A model generated the notes under the pieces. It did not search any database, was not told where the DNA came from, and saw only the letters and a program-made list of their open reading frames with translations. A stretch of 64,000 bases of DNA from Alligator mississippiensis (Eukaryota; Chordata; Crocodylia; Alligatoridae): NCBI RefSeq assembly GCF_030867095.1, contig NC_081835.1, positions 15,632,501-15,696,500 on the forward strand, in the 5' to 3' direction. Below, in pieces: positions 21,964 to 28,841 of this stretch. How positions within the stretch are numbered: position 1 is the stretch's first letter; each line of letters starts with the position of its first letter. The position numbers and the translations under genes are program-made.

Positions 21964-24920
21964 GTGATTTCATAATAGCTCAAAATAAAGTCTTACTCTC
22001 ATATATTGTGGGGGGGGCGGTGGCTTTGGGGGGTTCTGAAGGGGTATGGGAATGTGTGTGGGCAGGTATGAGGTGGTTGTGGGAATGTGAAGGGGGGAGG
22101 TGTGGGAATGTGGGTGGGGGGAGTAGGGTGGGTCCCCCTCCCCACCCTGCATGGTACACAGCCCTTGCTGGTTGCAGCAGCAGTGGCAGGTCCTCAGGGC
22201 ACTCCTGGCCCCACTCCTGGCCCATTGAAAGCAGAGCTCCCCAGTGGCACGGGGCTCTGGCTGAATCCTGGGAGCTGCACGTGGCAGCATGGAGCCAAAT
22301 GGTGCACAGACCAGGAACTGCAGGGAGTCGCATGGTATTGGCTCAGGCAGGCTCCGTGCTTCTACATGCAGCTTGCCACTGGAGTGCTGGAAGCCCCATG
22401 TGGAAGCACAGAGCTGGTCTGGCCTGGCTCGATGGCGCATGGGTCCTGCCTGCAGTGCCAGGAGCCCCATGTGCTGGTATGGAGCTAGCCTGGTCTGCTT
22501 TGAAAGCGTGTGCCAGCAGACCAGGCTGGGTGGGCTCTGTCTCGCAAGTGCAGCTCCTGGGATTCAGCCTGAGCAGTGTGCCAACTGGGGGGGCTCTGCC
22601 TGCTGCAGGCCAGAAGTACCCTGAGGGCCTGCTGCTGCTGCTGCCACCACCAGTGGGGGCTGTGTGCTGTGGTGGGGTGGCTCACCCCCACTTACCCCTG
22701 CCCAACCCCTTGCTCCTGCAGGCAGTAGCTCCCCTCCCCACTTGCCAGCTCTGCAGTCATGCACCACTGCACTGTGCCTCCAGATGGGGCTCCCAGATGG
22801 AGTGCTGTGAGCCCACAGAGGTGGAAGTACAGAGCCTGCCTGGTCCAATGCCGCATGACCTCTGAAAGCTCACCTCCCACCAGCTTTGAGGGGCAGCCGT
22901 GGGCTGGTAATAATTGTTTTTTGGAAAGGCACTGCGGGGTGGATAGAATGGCCTTGGCAGGCCAGATCCAGCCTATGGGCCACCCCCATCTAGAAGCTAG
23001 CTAAAAGAGGAGGTTTTTGAGGTGAAAGAAGTGCCTTCAATTGCTTTGTGTAAGCATTGCAAGCCTCATGCAATTTAACTAAAGACATTTTCTGAGTGGG
23101 GGGGAAGATGTTTTAATTTCCTCTAATAGGCCATCACTGTACAGAAGATGGTGTTCATCAGTGTAAGCTATGTCCCAAGTATAATTACAGGGCAGCATGT
23201 TTATAACTACTTTGTGTGTATGAGGGAGGAGTGACTAAGTACATATGTGTAGATACAGCTGCAGGTCTTACCCGGCTCGATTTTGCACAGAACACAAGTA
23301 GCTTGTCTTGTTCCTTCACATTTTTTCTCTTGCCGTGAGTCTATAGATGACTCCTAATACAATAGATGATGCATCTCTTACATTGTTCCTATACTCCGAA
23401 TAATGTTGACATGAAATAAAAAAAGACATTACTGAAATATTTTAAGACTTGTGTCTGCTGTAGAATTCTTAAATGGACACTGTCAAATTTGTACAAGTAT
23501 TTTAAAATAGTTTCTGATGGAGCAACCATCAAACTGAATACATCCCACTCTCTTTATAATTTATTTTTGATGGTTTTGTGGCTCCCCTGTTTGTAAAGAT
23601 TTTTTTGTTTTGTTTTGTTACAAGGTGGCTCTACTGTGATACAAATTCAGAAATCAGCCAAAAGCAGCTAACTCCTTTCAGCTGTATTCCTCTTGAGTGC
23701 TGATTGTATCTGTAAATAGAAGATTTTATGGGGGAAGAGTTCTCAAGCTCATGGTGTTCCCTTTTAAATCTTGTCTGTCTTAGGCAGCACTTGAAACACA
23801 GAGAAAACAAGAGGAAAAACAGAAAGACATGGTCTCCAGATCCTCAGCTGCACTTAATGGTGAGGTACCTCATCTAAAGAAGGCCACAGTAAAAAAATCT
23901 GAAGGTTGGTTGCCTACATCCAGTGTATCTCACCAAAGGGAGATAGCAGACCCCCTGCTCCAGCAGATTGATAATATTACATCCTTTATTAAGCAAGCAA
24001 AGGCAGCTAATCGGATAGATGAGGTCCGTATGTTACAAGAGAACCTGCGGCAACTTCAGGATGAGTATGATCAACAGCAAACTGAGAAAGCTATCGAGCT
24101 TTCTAAAAGGCAGGCTGAGGAGGAAGAAATGCAGAGGGAAGAACTTCAGGTCCTTTGTGAAAAGGAGTGGGAAAGGGAGCAGCACAAAGCAATGTCTCAG
24201 CACTTAAGGACACGTTCCTTAGACTTCAGAGAAATAAAGCAGCACCAGCATGAGGTTGGGAAAGAAAATCGGAACCTGATAGCGCATATATTGGACTTGG
24301 ATACCACTCAAATCAAAAGCAGCCCCAGCTCCAAAACACCTTCTCCGAACGCTGCTGAACAACTGGCAAGTAAAGAGAAAACAGTCTTCTCAATTAAAAC
24401 TGGAGAAGCTTCCCAGTGTGACAGAGACCAAAATCAGACATCTCTAAACCCTTTTGAAGATGAGGCAGCTACTACTCTAATAGATGAAGACTCTACCAAC
24501 CGTTTTGCTGAAGACGCTGCTCAAGTGATGTCTTTCCCCACCAAAGCCCTGTATAATGATAAAAAAGAATATAATCCATTTGAAAATGATGAGGAAGATG
24601 AGGAAACAAATGGGGCAGCTGTGAGTTCTCCAAACCCTTTTAAGGGTGATGGAGACCCGTTTCAAAAGGGTAGGAGTTTTCAGAATTCTGGGAATCCATT
24701 TGAGTCATCCTCCACCAATCCCTTTGAAGTTGATGATGAGGAGATCTCGGGGGAGGAAGTCATAGAAGAAGAACTGCTTCTCCAACAGATAGATAATATT
24801 AAGGCTTACATCTTTGATGCCAAACATAGTGGACGGATGGATGAAGTGGAGGTACTGACAGAGAACCTGAAGGACCTGAAGCGCACATTGGCAAAGCAAA
24901 AGGAGAAATCCAACTGCTGA
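5006..24920 (+). CDS. RBSN: Rabenosyn-5 (Rab effector, FYVE protein), spliced, complete
   Basis: RBSN is an early-endosome effector. It binds PI3P, Rab5, Rab4 and EHD proteins and drives endosome fusion and fast recycling with VPS45. The CDS joins 5006-5168, 12109-12252, 13671-13771, 14424-14469, 14579-14740, 15664-15905, 16926-16996, 19521-19607, 20204-20306, 20733-20828 and 23784-24920: 783 codons plus stop, close to the human length recalled (784). Visible parts are an N-terminal C2H2 finger (C21, C24, H37, H42); a FYVE domain from W160 with WxxD, the RRHHCR core at 181-186 and last cysteines near 258/261, split by a serine-rich insert; a central Rab4-type helical hairpin (about 461-500) and coiled coil; five NPF motifs (627, 669, 689, 709, 717) for EHD EH domains; and a C-terminal Rab5-binding hairpin (736-783). 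The N terminus has about five extra residues (SYPPPF region) relative to the recalled mammalian form. All phases agree across junctions. Confidence 0.97.
5463..5903. repeat. Long foldback (palindromic) element
   Basis: Bases 5537-5903 form an imperfect palindrome of about 367 bp centred near 5710. The left arm beginning CAAGCTTCCCCACCTTCTAG is matched by the inverted right arm ending at 5903. Within each arm the motif AACTCCTATTA recurs. An extra direct copy of part of the arm (AACTCCCATTAGTGCAAACA) precedes the palindrome at about 5500. There is no coding capacity; it looks like a MITE-type foldback. Confidence 0.7.
7340..7415. repeat. Perfect 34-bp-arm inverted repeat (hairpin)
   Basis: Arm 7340-7373 begins TTTGCACACTGACAGTATCA. 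Arm 7382-7415 is its exact reverse complement, separated by an 8-base loop (CTCCAGGA). RNA from either strand would fold into a 34-bp stem of pre-miRNA size. No mismatch was seen, so the structure is young or held perfect by conversion. It is not matched to a known microRNA here. Confidence 0.85.
7668..7776. repeat. Palindromic MITE-like repeat
   Basis: AGATTGGGCACTTCAGCAGG and the downstream CCTACTAAAGTGCCCGATCT are inverted copies with a few mismatches. Together with GGGCTTTTTGGTGCTT and AAGCACCAAAAAGCCC they form a hairpin of about 105 bp. No target duplication was identified. Confidence 0.65.
9141..10776. mobile_element. hAT-like element split by a CR1 insertion
   Basis: The left end CAGGGATCTG and the right end CAGATCCCTT are inverted repeats. 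Both are followed inward by a TTTTCTGTTT-type tract. The flanks ATTATGAC and ATTTATGAC look like a degraded target duplication. Bases 9170-9480 are GC-rich filler, and 9588-10579 is a CR1 fragment that inserted later. No transposase was seen. Confidence 0.65.
9588..10579 (-). mobile_element. CR1 LINE fragment, 5'-truncated
   Basis: Reads on the minus strand. From 10425 down to 10063 it encodes the end of a CR1 reverse transcriptase: [20 protein letters not shown], then [15 protein letters not shown] and [14 protein letters not shown], all typical of this family. More coding sequence lies to the right in another frame, so it is broken. The 3' end near 9588 has the CR1 tail type (ATCTATGA). Its 5' end is truncated near the words AGTACTGAGCCCTG. 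Confidence 0.88.
12109..12252 (+). CDS. RBSN: RBSN exon 3
   Basis: Acceptor TTTTCCAG before 12109 and donor CTAG/GTAAGA after 12252. It encodes the lysine-rich [15 protein letters not shown] segment and the conserved [15 protein letters not shown] stretch. The phase joins exons 2 and 4. Confidence 0.95.
12253..13670 (+). other. RBSN: RBSN intron 3
   Basis: AT-rich, with an A-run near 12423-12447 and a short tandem of GGATCCTA at about 12590. No repeat ends or exons were recognised. Confidence 0.5.
13671..13771 (+). CDS. RBSN: RBSN exon 4
   Basis: Acceptor CTCGTTCAG/G and donor GAAG/GTAAAT. It encodes [20 protein letters not shown] and [10 protein letters not shown], conserved in rabenosyn-5. 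Confidence 0.95.
13772..14423 (+). other. RBSN: RBSN intron 4
   Basis: Unique-looking sequence with nothing further recognised. Confidence 0.5.
14424..14469 (+). CDS. RBSN: RBSN exon 5 (46 bp)
   Basis: A short exon encoding [15 protein letters not shown]. The acceptor is CTGCCAG. The donor GAG/GTTGGT is weak at +3 to +5. Phase and protein continuity support it. Confidence 0.9.
14579..14740 (+). CDS. RBSN: RBSN exon 6: FYVE core
   Basis: Encodes the [17 protein letters not shown] segment, the RRHHCR PI3P-binding core and [12 protein letters not shown]. These hold most of the FYVE zinc ligands. The acceptor follows a C/T-rich tract and the donor is GCAA/GTGAGT. Confidence 0.96.
14741..15663 (+). 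other. RBSN: RBSN intron 6
   Basis: No exon or mobile-element ends were recognised. A minus-strand open frame near 14837-15115 has no family resemblance. Confidence 0.5.
15664..15905 (+). CDS. RBSN: RBSN exon 7: serine-rich insert and end of FYVE
   Basis: Encodes a Ser-rich, probably disordered insert ([19 protein letters not shown]), then the final FYVE cysteine pair in RCCRHC and [12 protein letters not shown]. Donor GAG/GTAAAT. Confidence 0.95.
15906..16925 (+). other. RBSN: RBSN intron 7, ending in a T29 run
   Basis: Mostly unique. A homopolymer of about 29 T (16884-16912) lies 13 bases before the exon 8 acceptor and forms its pyrimidine tract. Length variation there could affect splicing. 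Confidence 0.6.
16926..16996 (+). CDS. RBSN: RBSN exon 8 (71 bp)
   Basis: Encodes [18 protein letters not shown] and the start of the next segment. The acceptor (AAAAAG/AA) follows a run of about 29 T residues. The donor is TAAA/GTAAGT, phase 2. Confidence 0.93.
16997..19520 (+). other. RBSN: RBSN intron 8
   Basis: Contains the 124-bp SINE-like snap-back insertion at 18773-18896 and a GC-richer patch at about 19125-19460 that may be an old repeat. Otherwise unremarkable. Confidence 0.55.
18773..18896 (+). mobile_element. SINE-like insertion with an inverted 3' half
   Basis: It is flanked by a perfect 15-bp duplication GGTACCAAAGTCAGG (18758-18772 and 18897-18911), which points to LINE-type target-primed insertion. 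The head reads TTGGTAGCCATGTTGGTCTG. It is followed by ACTAGAACTCTTGGTT and ATTATACC, then by their inverted copy (GGTATAAT, AACCAAGAGTTCTAGT), so the 3' part forms a hairpin. The same head and tail occur at 51937-52127. Confidence 0.8.
19521..19607 (+). CDS. RBSN: RBSN exon 9
   Basis: Acceptor TTTCTTAG and donor TTAAG/GTAAGG. It encodes [19 protein letters not shown] and KVYELIDAL, matching the family. Confidence 0.94.
19608..20203 (+). other. RBSN: RBSN intron 9
   Basis: No recognisable elements apart from short A- and T-runs. Confidence 0.5.
20204..20306 (+). CDS. RBSN: RBSN exon 10
   Basis: Acceptor AATGTAG and donor ACAG/GTAAAC. It encodes [18 protein letters not shown] and [12 protein letters not shown]. 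Confidence 0.95.
20307..20732 (+). other. RBSN: RBSN intron 10
   Basis: Contains a short self-complementary stretch (ATGCTAGCTTTAAACTAGCAT, about 20391-20411) and a GC-richer segment to about 20600 that may be an old DNA-transposon relic. Not classified. Confidence 0.4.
20733..20828 (+). CDS. RBSN: RBSN exon 11
   Basis: Acceptor TTCTCCAG and donor AATG/GTAAGG. It encodes [18 protein letters not shown] followed by a charged coiled-coil stretch ([14 protein letters not shown]). Confidence 0.95.
21639..22987. mobile_element. GC-rich non-autonomous hAT-like element
   Basis: The left end CAGGGGATGGCAA and the right end (reverse complement TGGGGGTGGCCCATAGG) are loosely inverted. The flanks ATCTGGAT and ATCTAGAA agree at 6 of 8 bases, consistent with an old 8-bp duplication. 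The interior from about 22000 is GC-rich, with CTGCTGCTG runs and repeated words such as GGAGCCCCATGTG and CTGGGAGCTGCA. A 311-codon open frame crosses it, but its composition shows no protein domain. The element resembles that at 58273-59123. Confidence 0.6.
21926..21959. repeat. (TG)17 microsatellite
   Basis: A perfect dinucleotide run inside the GC-rich element in RBSN intron 11. Confidence 0.95.
23784..24920 (+). CDS. RBSN: RBSN exon 12: Rab4/Rab5-binding hairpins and NPF motifs
   Basis: The large terminal exon, 379 codons including TGA at 24918-24920. It carries two related helical hairpins ([13 protein letters not shown] and [14 protein letters not shown]), each with a following DEV..L.ENL motif, a long coiled coil, and an acidic linker with five NPF motifs and one DPF. 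Confidence 0.97.
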   Translation, partial: AALETQRKQEEKQKDMVSRSSAALNGEVPHLKKATVKKSEGWLPTSSVSHQREIADPLLQQIDNITSFIKQAKAANRIDEVRMLQENLRQLQDEYDQQQTEKAIELSKRQAEEEEMQREELQVLCEKEWEREQHKAMSQHLRTRSLDFREIKQHQHEVGKENRNLIAHILDLDTTQIKSSPSSKTPSPNAAEQLASKEKTVFSIKTGEASQCDRDQNQTSLNPFEDEAATTLIDEDSTNRFAEDAAQVMSFPTKALYNDKKEYNPFENDEEDEETNGAAVSSPNPFKGDGDPFQKGRSFQNSGNPFESSSTNPFEVDDEEISGEEVIEEELLLQQIDNIKAYIFDAKHSGRMDEVEVLTENLKDLKRTLAKQKEKSNC

Positions 24921-27435
24921 AACTAGTATCTTCACAGAAGAATAACTCGCTAGTCCACTGTTTAATGCTGGTGCGTGGAACAAGTGGAATTATAAATAAG
25001 GAGCACAGGTTACAAGAGGGAATTATGAAAATCTTGAATTTTATGCACTTTTTGTTTAGGTGTTTCCACTACTATTCAGACTTGGGGAATGAAAATGAGG
25101 AAGGATGCTAGTGCTATTGTTCTCAGACATTTTAAATGAGAATTTTTAAATTAGTTTGGTTACAACCACATTTTTAAACATTAATTATTCCTATCACATG
25201 CTTATTTCTGGTCAAATTACAAACTGCCAGTGGGGAAACCAGTGGTTGAGAAGTCTGACAACATAGAAGTCCGACTGCTATCTTTCCCTCTGATTTTGTT
25301 GCAATATTATAGATTGGACTTTCAAATTAACACAAAACCAGAACTAGTACCTAAAAGTTCTATGCATCATCTCTGTCCCCTAAGAATAATGCAAGTGAGG
25401 CTAGCTTAAAATGCCTTCATATTGTAGAAGAAAGTGCTGTTAAAAAGCAGGCTGCTACAGTTCTTTAAGCTGCAAAATACAAGGCTTTTGAACAATTTGT
25501 GCAATGCAAACATTTAAAGGGATTTTAGGGATATAAGAGAACATAAGTGATCCCCTAAGTGTAATTTTTTTTGTTTATAACAATTTCCAGGGAAGCTTTG
25601 ATGCTGCCATTTTGTTTCTCCATCTTTTTAGCTACTTACATCTGTTCTGGGCCCAAATGACAGTAGTAAAAAAATAGAGGTCTGAACTGTGTTTAGGGGA
25701 GAGCTGTTCCTGTAGAGAAATAAAAATCTAGCTTCTCCCATTTAGGAGGAGCGCAGCAGCACCATTTCAAGCTCTGTGGAGGAAAACTTTGAATTCCTAA
25801 TGACTTTTTTGGAAGCTGCACATTCCTTTAATCTGTGGGTGACAGAATGATCATGTGTGTCCTACCTGTGAGACTGGAACCTTTTTTATGTAGCACTCCA
25901 GGGACAGAAACCTTGCGTGCAATGGGAAAGCTGAAAAGCTGCTGTACTGGAATATGGTGAAAAAGTTGGGACAAAGTTTGGGATTCATAATGCCTTTCAG
26001 CCATTTGATTTGAGACCTGACTTACTTCCTTTTAAAGGGAATATGAATCAAACTCAACTGCCATGCCTAAGAAGAATGAATGTATTTTAACTACCAAGCA
26101 GATGAGGCTTTGTTAGGATCCGTGTGAATGATGCCCAGAATTAGACACCTAAATTCTAGTACCTACATCAAGATTTGCTTCAATGGGAGATGCAACAGCC
26201 TGTATCTCTGAAAAAAATGCATCCTGTTTGTCGATGTCTTCCACATTTTTAGACTTAGATTTTTTCATTTGAGGCACCTGTATGTGGAAGTCTTTTTTGG
26301 TCTAAAATGAATGTGGGTTTTAAAGATGAAATAGAGAGTTGTTCAGGTGGACCACGCCACATGACACTACTACTAGTGCACAAACTTGCAGATATGAATG
26401 GGTGTGGGACGCGATATTGTTTTTAACTTTATTTCTGATAGTTGGGCTAGCATGGTTCTAACCTGAGCATCACTTTAACCTACACCTTTTAAAAATATTA
26501 TCTTCCTGCCTAAAATTCACAATCGGGTTCAGGGTATCTTCCCGTATTTTTTCCTTAAGGACACTTGGCTAGTAACTAATTTAAACAGTAATTTTAGAGC
26601 AGTTGCATAGAAGGCAGGCTTTCTTAAAAAAACAAACAAACTAGTAGCACCCAAAACCTGCAGTTATAAATTGAGCACTTACAGGTTGTGGCATTAAAAT
26701 TGGAGTTTGGGTCTCTGTGGGTCATTTAACTGCATTTTGCACTGGGTTAAACCCAATGTAACTGAATTGTTTTGTAGGTGTGAGAAATGCATCCATATCT
26801 CAGAAATCCTTTGTGGTACCTCTAGGGGTGGCAGCGCAGGGTTCATCAACATAGAGAAATGTACATCACGGCTGGCTTTGAGTTTAATCAATCTGCAAAG
26901 TGGTTTACATTTTTAAGGGGGGGGGGGGACTACTAAACAGTTACTTATCCAACGCTGAACTGTTCATATTAGAACAGGACTGGTTCTGGCCCACGATTTC
27001 TCTTGTTCTCAACTTCAAGACGAAATGACTGGTTCAGAGACTTCAGCTTCTTACATTTGAAAATAGTGGTTTTCTTCCTTGTTGCCAATATCCTGCCTTG
27101 TTTGTATTTTATAGTCTAACACACTAATTACATATACTTATTGTACTTGTAACTTCATGTATTTTTACAAGCAGATAACATACCATACTAGTGTACCTCA
27201 TGATCTTGGTCCATGTTAAACGAATAGACTAGATCTCTTATGTTAAAGTGACGGATCTCCAAAGTGAAAACCTCATGGCTGTGTATGGACTGCTACAGAG
27301 ATCATGTTGTAAAGCAGAATGAAGACATTCTACCATTAAGTGAAATAACTAGCATTGACATTTGTTAAACTTGCATGCACTACTCTATACTGAAACTTTG
27401 TAAAGAAACTAAATAAAATAACATGTTTATTTTGT
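24921..27435 (+). other. RBSN: RBSN 3' UTR
   Basis: Noncoding sequence continuous with the last exon, AT-rich, with no repeat ends recognised. It ends near the poly(A) signal AATAAA at 27412-27417, which is followed by a GT-rich stretch (TTGTTGTGTGTGTGG). Confidence 0.75.
27412..27417 (+). terminator. RBSN: RBSN poly(A) signal AATAAA
   Basis: A canonical hexamer about 2.5 kb after the stop, with a downstream GT-rich element within 25-40 bases. This is the best candidate for RBSN cleavage. Confidence 0.75.
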
Positions 27436-28479
27436 TGTGTGTGTGGTAGGTGGAAAGTGTTTTTTAAAGTGGGGATTTTTTAATTCAGAGGATGTGACCA
27501 AGGGTCAAATTTGCTAATAGTTCTTTAGCCTGTAGTCTCTAACATGCCACCATTTTATGGCATCTTCTTTTGGAATCTATATCCTTGCTTCCCAGTAAAA
27601 TTAAATGTAGTTGCATTTCTGCTGATTACATTACATCTCTTGCCACAGTATGAATGTAGTTAAGAAATTACTTTTCAGTTCAATTTATATGTACAATAAT
27701 TCTACTTCACACACTAGTCATGGAAAAGAAACTTATAGTGCTGCCTCCATGTTATGGGGTCATGCAATTACAGTCAGATTGAAGAGGTGACTGGCTTGTT
27801 GGCTAGCATCTTTATGGACAGCTGATCCAAGCCTTGGAGTAATTGTTCCTTCACATATAGTGCAAACATGAGTTTGCTTAGAGCAGTGGTTTTCAACCTT
27901 TTTTCATTTGCAGAAACTTAGCTGGAGGCACAGGCCCCTTTGAGGTAAAAGATTGAAAGTGTCAGTACCTATGCTTACACCTTTTGAAGACCCCTCAGTA
28001 TGTAGACCCCCTGGGTCTGCAAACCACAGGTTTAGAACCATTGGCATAGATTTAGTTCTGCAAAAATGATCTTTTAGTCTTCATTTTCTTCATCATACCA
28101 GTCTCACTGATGAGAATGACTACATGTTACATGATCACAGAGAACTGAACTGTCTTAACAATGCTATAAACTCTTAGATTGGGGGGGTGGGGGTCTGCAA
28201 ATTTTGTTTTTTAAGTGAGTTACTGGAGGCAGCGATACTCTGAAATTTCCCATTTTACTGCTGGAAATTATTTAGGGTCACAGGGAAAAAAAAGTTACTG
28301 TACTCAAAAACAGGACTAGAACATAGTTCTTTGATTTAAGACCAGCTAAAGCCAGAAGAACTTCAATGAGATGATATGCTCCCTTTACCGAGGCATAAAC
28401 AGTAATGTTGAAGCATGCCAGGTATAGATGGCAAAATTAATATGGGCTGGAAAAACTTCTTACCACAATTGGAACAGAA
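27436..28479. other. Gap between convergent RBSN and MRPS25 3' ends
   Basis: About 1 kb of AT-rich sequence that contains one hAT-type MITE (27884-28042). No gene was found. Confidence 0.6.
27884..28042. mobile_element. hAT-type MITE (159 bp)
   Basis: The left end CAGTGGTTTTCAACC and the right end GGTTTAGAACCATTG are inverted. The flanks GCTTAGAG and GCATAGAT match at 6 of 8, an aged 8-bp target duplication. The termini are of the Charlie-like type known in many vertebrates. Confidence 0.8.
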
Positions 28480-28497
28480 TGAAGTCTCAAAGAAAAG

Positions 28498-28503
28498 TTT
28501 ATT
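28498..28503 (-). terminator. MRPS25: MRPS25 poly(A) signal
   Basis: AATAAA on the minus strand (TTTATT on plus), about 146 bases past the MRPS25 stop. This gives a short 3' UTR and is the first canonical signal after the stop. Confidence 0.7.
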
Positions 28504-28648
28504 AAAATATTGTCTTTCACTTGAGTGATAAGCATGAATTTTTACCTCTCTGGTTGGGACCAACCTCTTGGAAAGCAAGGCTGATCAGGTACTATAGTCC
28601 AGTTTGTTTCCTCTCTAGGAAGCCTGAAGGGCAGCAGAACTGCATAAC

Positions 28649-28841
28649 TTATTTACTAGCAGCTGCTGCTTTCATTGCTGTTTTGTATTTGCCTGTCATC
28701 TCCTTGGGTAGTGGCACTCTTCCTGGGCAGGGCACCTGGCCTTCAATCTCACACATACATTCACGCAAGTGGTACTTCTTGGGGCCAAAGGTGGCAGGAT
28801 GTAAGACCTTTTTTGCTTGCTGCTCTCTCTCGAGAGTTTCT
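28649..28841 (-). CDS. MRPS25: MRPS25 exon 4 with stop
   Basis: Acceptor TTTTCTTTTCTAG. It encodes [20 protein letters not shown] and onward to AAASK and a TAA at 28649-28651. This is the most family-diagnostic exon. Confidence 0.96.

Larger units (their letters stand above)
20829..23783 (+). other. RBSN: RBSN intron 11
   Basis: Holds a GC-rich hAT-like element (21639-22987), itself containing a (TG)n tract. The rest is AT-rich with nothing recognised. Confidence 0.6.

Noticed and set aside
21930-22865. 311-codon plus-strand open frame
   Set aside because: It starts in a (TG)n run and crosses a GC-rich transposon. The translation is Trp/Gly/Ser-rich with no domain, and long frames also exist on the other strand.
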